Shown: in pieces, positions 1 to 8,037 of the stretch
Layout of the letters: every line of letters begins with the position of its first letter
How positions within the stretch are numbered: position 1 is the stretch's first letter
Assembly (NCBI GenBank): GCA_002491195.1
Contig: DKVL01000020.1
Coordinates: 1 to 64,000, forward strand
Direction: 5' to 3'
DNA: 64,000 nt
DNA from: Lachnospiraceae bacterium UBA7179
GTDB lineage: Bacteria > Bacillota > Clostridia > Lachnospirales > Lachnospiraceae
Translations under genes and position numbers: made by a program
The notes under the pieces: model-generated
The model's database searches: none
What the model saw: the letters and a program-made list of their open reading frames with translations, nothing else
What the model was told of the DNA's origin: nothing

Positions 1-564
1 ATCTGCCCAGGAAAACAATTCCAGGCAGGACTTCACGGGTGCGAATCCATATTCTTTCAAAAGTCTATTCAGTCCGCAAGCGTACCGGGGAGTATTTGCA
101 TAGGTATATTGCGTCGGAAAACTGGCAGTAATAAAGATTTTCTTCTTTTCAATTTTTCCCGCAATGATTGCTGAAATATTAAATTCCGAATAAATCACAT
201 TGGGATTAAAGTCCTGTATTGCATTTCTGATATCCGAAACGCTATTTTTCAGATATTTGTAATCTGTATTTCCTGTCAGGTGCAGAACCTCATCAAAGCT
301 GTTCACTGACTTTCTGTTTGTAATTCCCAATTTCTGTGCCATCGGAAAAGTGTGCGTTGCAATTATTTTAGGTAATCCAAGTGGCATAGGAACAGATAAA
401 AAATAACATTTCACATGGTTGATCGGTTTATAATTGACATCTTTGGCAAAGCAAACGGCAGTATCAATGTTTGCCTCTTTCAAAGCGTCTGTAAGCAGGA
501 TTGTACGTGAAAATGATCCCGCCGTTTCTGCCATTGCCGACATTGGTATAATTAAAACTCTCAT
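1..564 (-). CDS. Glycosyltransferase-like protein, N-terminal part (cut by window edge)
   Basis: The reading frame is open from an ATG at 564 to the left edge of the window, about 188 residues, so the C-terminus is missing. It starts MRVLIIPMSAMAETAGSFSR and continues with alternating hydrophobic strands and charged helices, which resembles the N-terminal Rossmann-like domain of GT-B (UDP-glucosyltransferase/MGT) enzymes. The nucleotide-sugar binding half would lie outside the window, so donor and acceptor cannot be judged. It starts 12 bases after the MBL-fold gene stop and is probably cotranscribed with it. The assignment rests on overall pattern only; another Rossmann-fold family is possible. 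Confidence 0.45.
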   Translation of the reverse strand, partial: MRVLIIPMSAMAETAGSFSRTILLTDALKEANIDTAVCFAKDVNYKPINHVKCYFLSVPMPLGLPKIIATHTFPMAQKLGITNRKSVNSFDEVLHLTGNTDYKYLKNSVSDIRNAIQDFNPNVIYSEFNISAIIAGKIEKKKIFITASFPTQYTYANTPRYACGLNRLLKEYGFAPVKSCLELFSWAD

Positions 565-576
565 AAATCTTCCGCT

Positions 577-1461
577 CTAAACCGCCCTCCAAAGCAGCAT
601 ATTGTTTTCAAATACAACGTTTAGCCTGCCAGCGTCTTTCAACCATGTCAAATAAGAGCGGACGGTGCTGCCCACCAGAACATACTGCTCAAAGCTCATG
701 GTCAGCCCGTAGTTCGCAAACAGCTTTTGCAGGATTACCTCAAAGCAAAGCGGTTCCCGACAGATACAGGTGATTTTGTCCGCAATCTCCAATACCTTGT
801 CAATGTTATATTGTGCAAGTGTTTCTATCTCTTGTGTAGTCGCTGCATGAGCCGGGACAAAATATTTAGCCTTTAAGGATTTAACCATTTCAAGCGTTGA
901 GAGATAAGCAGAAACATCATAAATAAATCCAATTTGGTATTTATCCAGTGTTTCTTTGCTGGAAAGACAATCTGCAAGGTAAATCACATCATCAGGAGTG
1001 CGGAAGCCTGCCATATCGAAAAAGTGACCCGGTAACGGGATCATTTCAATGCCGGACGGTAAATTGTCCTTTGTAAGATATTCCGCATTGCTTTCCTGCG
1101 CCATTAAAAATTTATGCTTCAAATCTTTAGGCGGGTATGCACCATATAAAAAGGACGGTTCTAAAACAGGGTGCTTTGTAAAATCACACTCAATACCGGG
1201 AGCATATATTTTACAGCCCGTTTGTCCTTGCAAATATTTATTGCCGCCTATATGATCTGCGTTAGAATGGGTATTGTAAATTGCGGTTAAATGCCATTGG
1301 TGCGAGTCCAGTATTTGCCGGATTTTTCGCCCTGCGTCCTTGTCATTCCCGCTATCAATTAAACATACCTCTGTATCGTTTAATTTGAAAAGTCCGATTT
1401 TTGCAGGGCTCTCAATATAATAACTGCGCTCTGCAACTTGTATTAACTCATACATTTTCAT
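577..1461 (-). CDS. MBL-fold metallo-hydrolase
   Basis: A metallo-beta-lactamase fold hydrolase of about 290 residues. The metal-binding motif reads THSNADHIGGN (the HxHxDH signature with Ser and Asn/Ala between ligands). Later ligands fit LPGHFFD, YLADCL and FVPAHAA. The C-terminal 70 residues look like the winged-helix extension seen in many lactonase or thioesterase-like MBL proteins. Two start codons are possible, 1461 and 1455; GAGGAGA lies better placed for 1455 (about 8 bases). It is followed closely by the glycosyltransferase-like gene on the same strand. The substrate is unknown. Regulation is not visible, although an XRE regulator remnant lies just upstream. Confidence 0.82.
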   Translation of the reverse strand: MKMYELIQVAERSYYIESPAKIGLFKLNDTEVCLIDSGNDKDAGRKIRQILDSHQWHLTAIYNTHSNADHIGGNKYLQGQTGCKIYAPGIECDFTKHPVLEPSFLYGAYPPKDLKHKFLMAQESNAEYLTKDNLPSGIEMIPLPGHFFDMAGFRTPDDVIYLADCLSSKETLDKYQIGFIYDVSAYLSTLEMVKSLKAKYFVPAHAATTQEIETLAQYNIDKVLEIADKITCICREPLCFEVILQKLFANYGLTMSFEQYVLVGSTVRSYLTWLKDAGRLNVVFENNMLLWRAV

Positions 1462-1589
1462 CTCTCCTCATTTCTGTATTCATGTATTGCCAGTGTCTAT
1501 TATATTGCGCCACACTCTAAAATTCAATAGAGCTTACAGTGTTATCAAAGAAGAATTATAGTCCGCCGCGACCTACACTTACTTCAAGC

Positions 1590-1670
1590 TCAAGGCATCG
1601 TTGTACCATTTTCCCATCGTGAAATGCTTCTGTTAGAAACTCCCCGGCACTTCCGCAGGCTCTGTCTGCG
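1590..1670 (-). pseudogene. XRE-type HTH regulator remnant
   Basis: On the minus strand a short stretch reads GVSNRSISRWENGTTMP, which is the recognition helix and following turn of an XRE/Cro-type HTH (compare the usual 'xVSxxTISxWExGxxxP'). It is followed at once by stop codons, and the residues expected before it occur in a different frame. This looks like a decayed regulator inside the 1-4 kb remnant. The match is short, so confidence is low. Confidence 0.33.
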
Positions 1671-1713
1671 TGATAGATTTCTGGCTGCGTAGAACTGGCA
1701 AAAAGCTTTTGGA

Positions 1714-2313
1714 TTATTTTAATGGTAAAGAAATTTTAACAATCAGGCCGTGAGGAGAGTTTTTCAAAAAATAAAGCTTTCCATGATGGACTTTCACAAT
1801 CTGACATACAATTTTAAGCCCAAGGCCATGTTCCGTGACATTGTTTTCCTCCTGGGTGCTGGATATTGGCATACCACCATTGAGCAATGACAGCTGCGGG
1901 GTGGCGATCCCGCAGCCGGTATCACTGATTTCAAAAAGACAACAATCAACATCTGACCCAACATAAAGTGTGATTTTACATCCATCGGGATTGTGTGTGA
2001 TGCTATTGCCGACCAGATTTCTTAACATCCGGTAAAGCAAAAAATCATCACTGTTTAGAAGAACAGGTTTACCTGGGCTATCCTCTACTATTTCTATTTC
2101 ATATTGTTCTGGCAGTTCATTCAAAAACTCGCTTGCAACCTGCCGTGTTAATTCTACGGCATTTACTGTGTTTTTCTTTAAGGCATACATGGAATATTCC
2201 AGCTTTGTAGTTAAATTCAGGTCTGCGATAAGTGAACGCAGCTTTTCGCTTTTTTGACAGATTGCTTTTGCCTGTTTCCGCACGGAAAATGGCAGACTGG
2301 AATTATCTGTCAA
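1714..2313 (-). pseudogene. Sensor histidine kinase, 3' fragment (HATPase domain only)
   Basis: About 195 residues with the ATP-binding half of a histidine kinase: N-box RNLVGNSITHNPDG, G1 box DTGCGIATP and G2 box HGLGLKIV. The segment LIADLNLTTKLEYSM is the dimerisation helix that normally follows the H-box. The phospho-acceptor histidine, membrane segments and sensor are absent, since homology stops near 2300. The only in-frame start is a TTG with a ribosome-binding-like AGGAGGA directly against it, so it is not a real start. The fragment meets a truncated permease head to head. It can no longer autophosphorylate alone and is best called a pseudogene. Confidence 0.75.
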
Positions 2314-2777
2314 TCCTCCTGGCCGTTATAGAATTTGTTTTTACCATGCCTGTGTTTTTCATAAGCCGTTTTCCGGGCTTTTCTTTTGCAGGGATGATGG
2401 TGGCTCTTTTTAAGATGATTGGGATGAACCTTTTTGTTTATGTGGCTGTTCTTCCAATTATTATATTCACCGGGCAGCGCGCGGGCAGCTTTATGGCTGG
2501 CGTTGGATTCTCTTTCTTTTATGGATTTGTAGGAACATTTGCGTCTGGTCATGGCCTTGGCAATATTTATCCCATTACTGCCGGCCTTTCGCTTATCAAT
2601 TACCAAAATGGTGAAATAACGGCTTACAATAAAGTTTTAAGCACCGGAATATTGTTTCTTATGTTCGCAGTCAGTAATGTTATGGTCTTATTTTCTAAAA
2701 ATAAAGTGCCAACTACAAAAATGAATAAAAAGGTAAAAAAACCGCTAAGAAAAAGCGGAGAAATTAAGGAGGTCTAA
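2290..2777 (+). pseudogene. ABC-2 type (bacitracin/lantibiotic) permease, 3' fragment
   Basis: Residues from about MADWNYLSILLAVIEF onward form four hydrophobic segments and end in a lysine-rich cytosolic tail. The stretch GNIYPITAGLSLINYQNG is typical of the last extracellular loop of BcrB/MutG-like ABC-2 permeases of roughly 250 residues; here only about 160 remain. The N-terminal membrane segments and the partner ATPase are missing. The junction with the minus-strand kinase fragment near 2290-2313 is a rearrangement scar, because both genes lose their 5' ends at the same point. Both partners typically sit in one operon in intact loci. Confidence 0.6.
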
Positions 2778-3078
2778 TATAACCATAGGGAGCAACGGCA
2801 TAGATGTTTGAAAACGTGCCAAACCTTTTATAGTTCAGGTAGCTGGGCGTAGGGATTCTATCCGCAATAAGGAGCTTCATGATTTTTGAAGCACCGTTTC
2901 CGAGGAGAGCAAGCTCAAAAATCTTTTCCACGATCCATCTTGTTTCCTCGTCAATCATGAGTTTGTTTTTTATATCAGGGTTCTTGTTGTAGCCTATCGG
3001 GGCATATGCACAGGTATGTTCGCCTGCGCGGAATTTGGCATTCATGGAGGTCTTTATTTTTATAAAATAAGTTGTCAT
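2764..3078 (-). pseudogene. Large serine recombinase, internal fragment
   Basis: The frame contains the start of a Recombinase domain (Pfam PF07508): NAKFRAGEHTCAYAPIGYNK, then IDEETRWIVEKIFELALLGN, then RIPTPSYLNYKR. These match the segment after the resolvase catalytic domain in large serine integrases of conjugative elements. The N-terminal catalytic Ser domain and the C-terminal zinc ribbon/coiled coil are gone. It is a relic of a mobile element and overlaps the truncated permease by 14 bases at its 3' end. Confidence 0.75.
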
Positions 3079-3101
3079 TAATCAGAAATAGTGTGTACTA
3101 A
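3072..3101 (+). promoter_or_regulatory. Promoter of type III antitoxin RNA
   Basis: TTGTCA at 3072-3077 and TACTAA at 3096-3101 are separated by 18 bases. The predicted start of transcription falls near 3108, directly before the first RNA repeat at 3110. Confidence 0.6.
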
Positions 3102-3107
3102 ATATAG

Positions 3108-3213
3108 TAGGTGATGCACAGCCTTATAAATGAGCAAGTTATGAGCGGGTGATGCACAGCCCTTAAGTGAGCGAGTTAACAGATGGCAGGGACGGTTTAA
3201 GTCTCTGCCTTTT
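3108..3213 (+). ncRNA. ToxI/CptI-like antitoxin RNA repeats
   Basis: Two tandem 38-nt repeats begin at 3110 and 3148. Both start GGTGATGCACAGCC and continue with closely matching ATGAGCAAGTT / GTGAGCGAGTT segments. The array lies between a promoter and an intrinsic terminator and directly precedes a ToxN/AbiQ-family toxin. This is the layout of type III toxin-antitoxin loci, in which the repeat RNA is cut by the toxin and folds into pseudoknots that hold it inactive. Two units is short but within the range seen for the CptIN group. The exact RNA ends are inferred. Confidence 0.72.
3185..3213 (+). terminator. Intrinsic terminator between antitoxin repeats and toxin
   Basis: GGCAGGGAC (3185-3193) pairs with GTCTCTGCC (3201-3209), followed by TTTT. 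In type III loci this terminator lets more antitoxin RNA than toxin mRNA be made. Confidence 0.75.
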
Positions 3214-3236
3214 CTGTAAACGGACAAAGGAGTATT

Positions 3237-3715
3237 ATGAAAAACAATATTAAAATATATGGCGTGAAAGATGCCTACATAAAATACTTGAGTCAATATC
3301 AGGAACATTTATTTTTGCATGAAGGCGGATCTTTCGGGCGAAAATATGTAGAACTGTTTTGGAGATTAACGGATATTATTATTTTGCACCATTGTCTTCG
3401 TTTAAGTCCAAACACAAGAAAATGAAAGAAAGTGTAGATTTTATCAAGTTAAAAGACTATGCGGTTATCAACATAAACAATATGATTCCAGTACCAAAAG
3501 AACAGTTGGTTGAATTAGATATCAATGCTGAAAAAGATTCACACTACAAATTTCTTTTGCAGGCTGAAAGCCGTGAAATAAACAGGCAAAAAGATCGGAT
3601 AAGGAAAAATGCAGAGATTGTCTACAATCATAAAAAGCGCAATAGTGACTCCACACCATTGGCAAAAAGAACAAATGATTTCGGATTATTAGAAAAGAAG
3701 TGCAGGGAATACTAA
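3237..3715 (+). pseudogene. toxN: ToxN/AbiQ-family type III toxin, single frameshift
   Basis: An endoribonuclease toxin gene broken by one base. The first 38 residues (MKNNIKIYGVKDAYIKYLSQ... to GGSFGRKYV) are in one frame. The remainder, VLEINGYYYFAPLSSFKSKH then ININNMIPVP and ending in FGLLEKKCREY, is in the next. Adding one G near 3351 restores KYVGTVLEING and a protein of about 159 residues, close to the usual 150-170 of the family. Apart from this the gene looks intact. The start has AAAGGAG four bases upstream. It may be an inactivating mutation, which would relieve selection for the antitoxin, or a sequencing error. Context: a recombinase relic lies just upstream. Confidence 0.78.
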
Positions 3716-3870
3716 ATACACATTTTCTGAATAAATATAGAAATACGCAGAAGAATATCAAGCTCCTTGTTTTATATAAGCTGGACAACAGAAAAGTTAC
3801 AAATGGGGCAAAACCATATATTAGCTTTATCCATTTCGCATTGTAAAATAGAATCATATCAATAAAACCT

Positions 3871-4023
3871 ATGAAAACCCAAGGTGACGCATTTGGCGTA
3901 ACCGCCCATCTTTTTTGTAAAGCCTTTCTATATATGGGCTGTAAGAGGGTTACTTTGACAAATAAAAAATTGCCACAACCAGAACAGGACATAGTTGCCC
4001 TGCTTTGGCTCATAGCAGTTTGA
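3871..4023 (+). CDS. Doubtful 50-residue frame
   Basis: An ATG-started frame of 50 residues (begins MKTQGDAFGVTAHLFCKAF) in the decayed element region. It has no good ribosome binding site and no recognised domain. It may be the tail of a dead transposon gene. It is listed only because the region is otherwise unannotated. Confidence 0.2.
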   Translation: MKTQGDAFGVTAHLFCKAFLYMGCKRVTLTNKKLPQPEQDIVALLWLIAV

Positions 4024-4122
4024 GTGTACTTTTAAGAATTTATGATTTTATCCACTAAAAATTTTTGACTTTGCAATTAAATATCTTCAAGGGAGTGTCT
4101 GACACTGTTCTTCAAGACAAAA

Positions 4123-4147
4123 ATTGACAACAATTTTGACAACAAAT
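4123..4147. repeat. Short direct repeats TTGACAACAA, possible arm-type site
   Basis: TTGACAACAA occurs at 4124-4133 and 4136-4145, a 12-base period. Paired direct repeats of this kind can be integrase arm-type sites at the ends of conjugative elements. The position, between element debris and a core gene, fits, but the function is inferred. Confidence 0.3.
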
Positions 4148-4200
4148 TTTATTCTGACTGTGCTGAATAGTACTGAATAATATTTTTTTGGAGAAACTTA

Positions 4201-4722
4201 TCAGAGTTTCTCCGGTTCTGGGTATTCTACACCGAACGTATCGACGGTAACCGTCTGCATCACTTGATCTTCAAGTGGTCTGTCGGAATAATCGGTGTTC
4301 GTGGTAGCAATCTTATCCACGATATCCATACCTTCAATCACCTTTCCAAACGCCGCATAAGCGCCGTCCAGATGCGGGCTTGTCTTGTGCATGATGAAGA
4401 ACTGGCTTCCGGCGGAGTCCGGCATCATGCTTCTTGCCATGGAGAGCACGCCGGGCGTGTGCTTCAACTCGTTCTCAAAGCCGTTCTGTGCAAATTCCCC
4501 GGCAATCGCGTATCCCGGGCCGCCTGTTCCGGTGCCTTCCGGGCAGCCTCCCTGTATCATAAAACCGTTGATGACTCTGTGGAAGATCAGACCATTGTAG
4601 TAGCCCTTGTTGACTAAACTGATAAAGTTATTTACCGTATTGGGTGCGATCTCAGGATAAAGCTCCGCTTTGATGAGGTCGCCGTTTTTCATTTCAATCG
4701 TGACAATTGGATTCTGCGCCAT
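4201..4722 (-). CDS. Peptidyl-prolyl cis-trans isomerase, cyclophilin type
   Basis: A 173-residue single-domain cyclophilin that catalyses proline isomerisation during protein folding. Family motifs are FHRVINGFMIQGG (residues 47-59, including the catalytic Arg), GVLSMAR near 91, SQFFI near 106 and LDGAYAAFGKV near 118. A Tyr replaces the Trp found in cyclosporin-sensitive eukaryotic forms, as in many bacterial members. No signal peptide is present, so it should be cytoplasmic. The ATG at 4722 is chosen because AAGGAG lies seven bases upstream; the frame stays open further up without support. It seems to be transcribed alone, divergent from the sigma factor gene at 4978. Confidence 0.93.
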   Translation of the reverse strand: MAQNPIVTIEMKNGDLIKAELYPEIAPNTVNNFISLVNKGYYNGLIFHRVINGFMIQGGCPEGTGTGGPGYAIAGEFAQNGFENELKHTPGVLSMARSMMPDSAGSQFFIMHKTSPHLDGAYAAFGKVIEGMDIVDKIATTNTDYSDRPLEDQVMQTVTVDTFGVEYPEPEKL

Positions 4723-4977
4723 AAATATCTCCTTTTTTCTTTTTTGCGTACTCTTGAAAATATCTTCGCATAGATCATGACAAAGAAATCCCCAAAGTAC
4801 CTTTCGTTTATAAGCTCTTTCTATTGATACGGACCTATTATACAATGAAAAGGGTGTGATTGGTAGACTTCATGAAAAATTTTTCAAAAAAGCTGCAACG
4901 AATCAGATTCTTTCTTCGAATATATAGAGTGAACGACACAGCAGGCGGCAAAAAACGCTGCACGGGGAGGTGAGGGA

Positions 4978-5523
4978 GTGGAGCAGGACTTAAAGTGGAT
5001 CCGGCAGATTCAGCGCAAGGGTTCGCGGGAAGCCGCGGACTGCCTGATACGGGCTTACTATGATGAGATTTACCGCTTTGTATACCGGCAGGTGGGCAAT
5101 AAGGAGGACGCCATGGATCTGACACAGAACATCTTTGTGGCGGTGCTTCGTTCCCTGCCAGGATATCAGCCAAGGCAGGCGCGTTTCCGCACATGGCTGT
5201 ACGCAGTGGCGAACAATAAGATCATTGATGCCCGCAGAAAGGTGCAGACCGCCCAGGTTGCGGCAAAGACGTTTGAGGAGCAGGAACCTCCGGCCAATGA
5301 CGATTTTGTGTCCCGCATACAGGACAGAATGTTATTGGCGCAGATTGAGGAGTATGTGTCGGGGCAGGCGCTGGAGCAGCAGAAGGTTTTCAGGCTGCGG
5401 GTGTATGCAGGGCTTTCGTTTCCGGAGATTGCCGGAATTTTGGGGGAGCGCGAGACGGCAGTAAAGGCGCGATACTATCGTTTGGTAGAGAAGATCAGAA
5501 AGGAGTTTGCGGTTTATGAATGA
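4978..5523 (+). CDS. ECF-type RNA polymerase sigma factor
   Basis: A 181-residue sigma-70 family protein with region 2 (about residues 20-90, including DEIYRFVYRQVGNKEDAMDL and RTWLYAVANNKIID) and region 4 (about 125-175, with the HTH LSFPEIAGILGERETAVKAR). There is no region 3, so it belongs to the ECF group. GTG at 4978 is the start, seven bases after GGAGG. It overlaps the next gene by eight bases, an arrangement typical for an ECF sigma and its membrane-bound anti-sigma factor. It most likely controls its own operon and perhaps the ABC genes downstream. Confidence 0.9.
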   Translation: MEQDLKWIRQIQRKGSREAADCLIRAYYDEIYRFVYRQVGNKEDAMDLTQNIFVAVLRSLPGYQPRQARFRTWLYAVANNKIIDARRKVQTAQVAAKTFEEQEPPANDDFVSRIQDRMLLAQIEEYVSGQALEQQKVFRLRVYAGLSFPEIAGILGERETAVKARYYRLVEKIRKEFAVYE

Positions 5524-6295
5524 CTGGGAAAAAATTCAAATGCTGTCGGAAGAAGAAAAAGACAGGGCTGTCTCGATGATTCTCGATGCGGCAATGCCAC
5601 AGAGGAGCAGTATCTGGCGGGATCTGTACCGGACGGCAAATGCAGTTGGCCTGCGGACATTGTTTTTTGGGGTTGGTGATTGCTTTTTCCTGGCAGTCCT
5701 GGTGCTCGGTGTCTGCCTGTTTCCGGCAGCAGCGGTGATGGTCAATACGGTCCGTATAGCACCCTGCCTGTTTTTGTTTTCGCCGGCCTTCTATGCTCTG
5801 GCGCATTTGCTGACAATGTGGAAGGAATATCAGACACGGACGTTAGAATGGAGACAGACCTGGCGCATATCATTTCGGACGATCATGGCGCTTCGGATGC
5901 TGGTGCTGGGGGCGGTGTCCGTGGTGGGAAGTATTCTGATCTGTGCAGTGCTGTGGAGTCTGTCAAGACAGATGGTGTCCTTCTTGTGGATGCTGTCCGT
6001 GGCGTTTTCCGCCCTTTTTCTGTATGGCGGGAGTTCGCTGCTGTGCCAGCGGCTGTGGGAGATGCGCGCTGCCCTGCTGGTTCCGTCTGCATGGATTCTG
6101 GTCAGTATGGTGCCTGTGCTCTGGGAGCCTGCGTCAATCTGGCTGATGCAGGTTCCGGTCGGTGTGTTTTTACTGATTGCAGTTGTGGGAGGAGCATTTT
6201 ATTTATCACAGATTTATTATTTTGCTGCGGCGAAAGAAACGTTGGTCAGTACTCTGTGTTTTGAGGAAGGGAAAAACAGGTCACACATGATATAA
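5516..6295 (+). CDS. Multi-pass membrane protein, likely anti-sigma partner
   Basis: About 259 residues: a charged cytosolic head (MNDWEKIQMLSEEEKDRAVS) followed by five or six hydrophobic spans. It starts inside the sigma gene (ATG at 5516, AAAGGAG ten bases upstream), which implies translational coupling. No known domain is recognised. The position and the cytosolic N-terminus suggest a membrane anchor that holds the sigma factor inactive, but a role as part of the ABC system downstream is also possible. A TTG at 5507 would be too close to the ribosome binding site. The stop lies inside a terminator hairpin. Confidence 0.7.
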   Translation: MNDWEKIQMLSEEEKDRAVSMILDAAMPQRSSIWRDLYRTANAVGLRTLFFGVGDCFFLAVLVLGVCLFPAAAVMVNTVRIAPCLFLFSPAFYALAHLLTMWKEYQTRTLEWRQTWRISFRTIMALRMLVLGAVSVVGSILICAVLWSLSRQMVSFLWMLSVAFSALFLYGGSSLLCQRLWEMRAALLVPSAWILVSMVPVLWEPASIWLMQVPVGVFLLIAVVGGAFYLSQIYYFAAAKETLVSTLCFEEGKNRSHMI

Positions 6296-6306
6296 AGTGT
6301 GACCTG
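6277..6306 (+). terminator. Terminator hairpin after sigma/membrane operon
   Basis: CAGGTCACAC pairs perfectly with GTGTGACCTG around a ten-base loop. It overlaps the stop codon of the membrane protein. The T-run is weak, but the minus-strand TA pair converges here. Confidence 0.55.
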
Positions 6307-6324
6307 GAAATAAAATCGTTATTA

Positions 6325-6537
6325 TTATATTTTATTGAATGGATTTTGTTGAGAGTAGCGAATTGCCGCTTCATGAAATTCGTCAGAATTTATCGTATCA
6401 AATTTCTGTTGCTGCCATTTTGTGTAGTCAAATTTTTCCCTGTTAATTACTGCGACAAAACGTTCGGTTTCTACTACGCCCAATTTTTCTATCAGGCAAT
6501 GAATGCCTCTGTCCATAATTTCAAAATCACTGGTCAT
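6325..6537 (-). CDS. Small partner of PIN-domain toxin (putative antitoxin)
   Basis: A 70-residue acidic/helical protein beginning MTSDFEIMDRGIHCLIEKLG. It has no recognised DNA-binding motif. It overlaps the end of the PIN-domain gene by about ten bases, which is how toxin-antitoxin partners are often coupled. The ATG at 6537 is preferred over a GTG at 6546 because GGGAG is spaced ten bases away. Unusually for VapBC-like modules, it lies downstream of the PIN gene. The antitoxin role is inferred from position only. Confidence 0.6.
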   Translation of the reverse strand: MTSDFEIMDRGIHCLIEKLGVVETERFVAVINREKFDYTKWQQQKFDTINSDEFHEAAIRYSQQNPFNKI

Positions 6538-6978
6538 CTGAATCACGCTCCCATCTACTTACAAAATCTATAGGGTTTAACATCTGAATCTGATCCGTTT
6601 GATATTTTAACAGGCGATAATCCGTTGATAGAAAACAGTCACAGGAGGCAAAAATGGCACAGGCAACATGGTAGGCATCTTTTGTTTTAATTCCTGTTTT
6701 CATAATCTCGGCGGCTTTGTTTTTGATAATATCTGATACATTAATATCAATATATTCTGTGCTATACTTCTGTATAAACTGACTAATTGCTGTTCTTTTT
6801 GTCTCATATGGGTTTTGGCCGTTTTCATACCACAATATATATGAAGTTATCATTTGCAGTTTTCCTTTTTTATTAATTCCTGTACATATAACTTTGCCTG
6901 TGTCTCTAATGAAATACGGATTTGTGTCTGGTCATCATAAGGTCGGTTAAAGCAGCAGTTATCCAAGTAAATTTTCAT
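6527..6978 (-). pseudogene. PIN-domain ribonuclease toxin (VapC-like), frameshifted
   Basis: A PIN-domain protein split by one base in an A-run. The N-terminal frame starts MKIYLDNCCFNRPYDDQTQ and reaches ELIKK, then hits a TGA. The rest begins in another frame at MITSYILWYENGQNPY and ends at 6527. A seventh A in the six-A run near 6866-6871 would restore one chain of about 150 residues. The four acidic positions of the nuclease are visible: YLDNC, WYENG, KDAYH and STDYR. The DNA shows a broken gene; it could be real decay, reversible slippage or a sequencing error. The pair sits between a sigma operon and ABC genes that may once have been contiguous. Confidence 0.75.
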
Positions 6979-7152
6979 CATAATCCCCTTTCTGTAAATT
7001 CAGTATATACTGCAAAACTATATTTGACAAGACTTTTCAATTACTATAAACAAATTTAAAATAATTGCAACGAAAGCATATGCATTTACGAATATATAAA
7101 ATAGAACAGTGGAAATTGTATTTCTGCTGTAAAACAGGAAGGGAGAATGAGG

Positions 7153-8037
7153 ATGCTGTCTGTTGAGAGGGTTACGAAACGTTATGGGGATTTCACTGCA
7201 CTGGAGGATATCAGCCTGGATTTCACGCAGGGGGTGTATGGGCTTCTGGCTCCGAACGGCGCGGGAAAGTCTACTTTGATGAAAATGCTGGCAACGCTGC
7301 TGTTTCCGACGAAAGGCAGGATTCTGTGGGACGGGGAGGAGATCGTTTCTATGGGGGAGGCCTACCGTGGGCTGCTGGGGTATCTTCCGCAGGACTTTGG
7401 GTATTATCCAAACTACACGCCGCGCCAGTTCATGCGCTATGCGGCTGCGTTGCAAAGGCTTACGCGTGCGGTGGCGGATCAGAGGATTGATCATTTGCTG
7501 GAACTGGTAGGGTTGTCTGATGCTGCGGATAAAAAGTTGAAGAAATTTTCCGGCGGTATGCTGCAGCGGGTGGGGATTGCGGTTGCCATGTTAAATGAAC
7601 CAAAGCTGCTGATATTGGACGAGCCGACGGCAGGCTTGGATCCGGGGGAGCGGGTGCGGTTCCGCAATCTGATCCATGCGCTGGCAAACGACCGGATTGT
7701 GATCCTGTCCACGCATATTGTGTCGGATATCGAGACGATCGCAGGACAGATCATCATGCTGCGCGACCATAGGCTGCTTTGCTGTGACACACCTTCACAG
7801 ATCTGCAATCGCTATCGGGGAAAGATTTACCAGGTTCCGGCAGATATGGAGCTTGGGCCGCATCAGCATATTCTCAGCGAAGGGCAGGGAGAAAACGGGA
7901 CAGTGCTGCGCATTCTGTCAGAAATACCGCCGTCAGCCGGTATGGCTGTAGCGCCGACTTTGGAGGATGCGTTTCTTGCGATTTACACTGTGGGAGAAAG
8001 GGAGAAGGGAGCATATCGTGGGAGTGACAGCGTATGA
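7153..8037 (+). CDS. ABC transporter ATP-binding protein (ABC-2 exporter)
   Basis: A 294-residue ATPase. Motifs: Walker A LLAPNGAGKST (the first Gly is Ala), Q-loop YLPQDFGYY, signature FSGGMLQR, Walker B LLILDEPTAGLDPG and H-loop ILSTHIVSDIE. This is the CcmA/DrrA-like group that drives ABC-2 permeases. ATG at 7153 fits the GGGAG site better than the ATG at 7147. The next gene starts inside its 3' end. The three-gene set ATPase, permease, permease probably exports a drug-like or peptide substrate, which cannot be named. It may be controlled by the sigma factor at 4978. Confidence 0.92.
   Translation: MLSVERVTKRYGDFTALEDISLDFTQGVYGLLAPNGAGKSTLMKMLATLLFPTKGRILWDGEEIVSMGEAYRGLLGYLPQDFGYYPNYTPRQFMRYAAALQRLTRAVADQRIDHLLELVGLSDAADKKLKKFSGGMLQRVGIAVAMLNEPKLLILDEPTAGLDPGERVRFRNLIHALANDRIVILSTHIVSDIETIAGQIIMLRDHRLLCCDTPSQICNRYRGKIYQVPADMELGPHQHILSEGQGENGTVLRILSEIPPSAGMAVAPTLEDAFLAIYTVGEREKGAYRGSDSV

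Larger units (their letters stand above)
3716..4200. other. AT-rich stretch without a firm gene
   Basis: No convincing gene is seen apart from one doubtful small frame at 3871-4023. Two copies of TTGACAACAA spaced 12 bases apart lie near the right end. The stretch separates the mobile-element remnant from the conserved cyclophilin gene, so the former element boundary probably lies here. Confidence 0.5.

Noticed and set aside
3522..4013. Minus-strand frame of 163 codons opposite the toxN 3' end
   Set aside because: Antisense to the ToxN-like coding sequence; no start signal, no recognised domain.
5680..6264. Second + strand frame of 194 codons within the membrane protein gene
   Set aside because: The frame at 5516 is coupled to the sigma gene and gives a regular pattern of membrane spans; the alternative does not.
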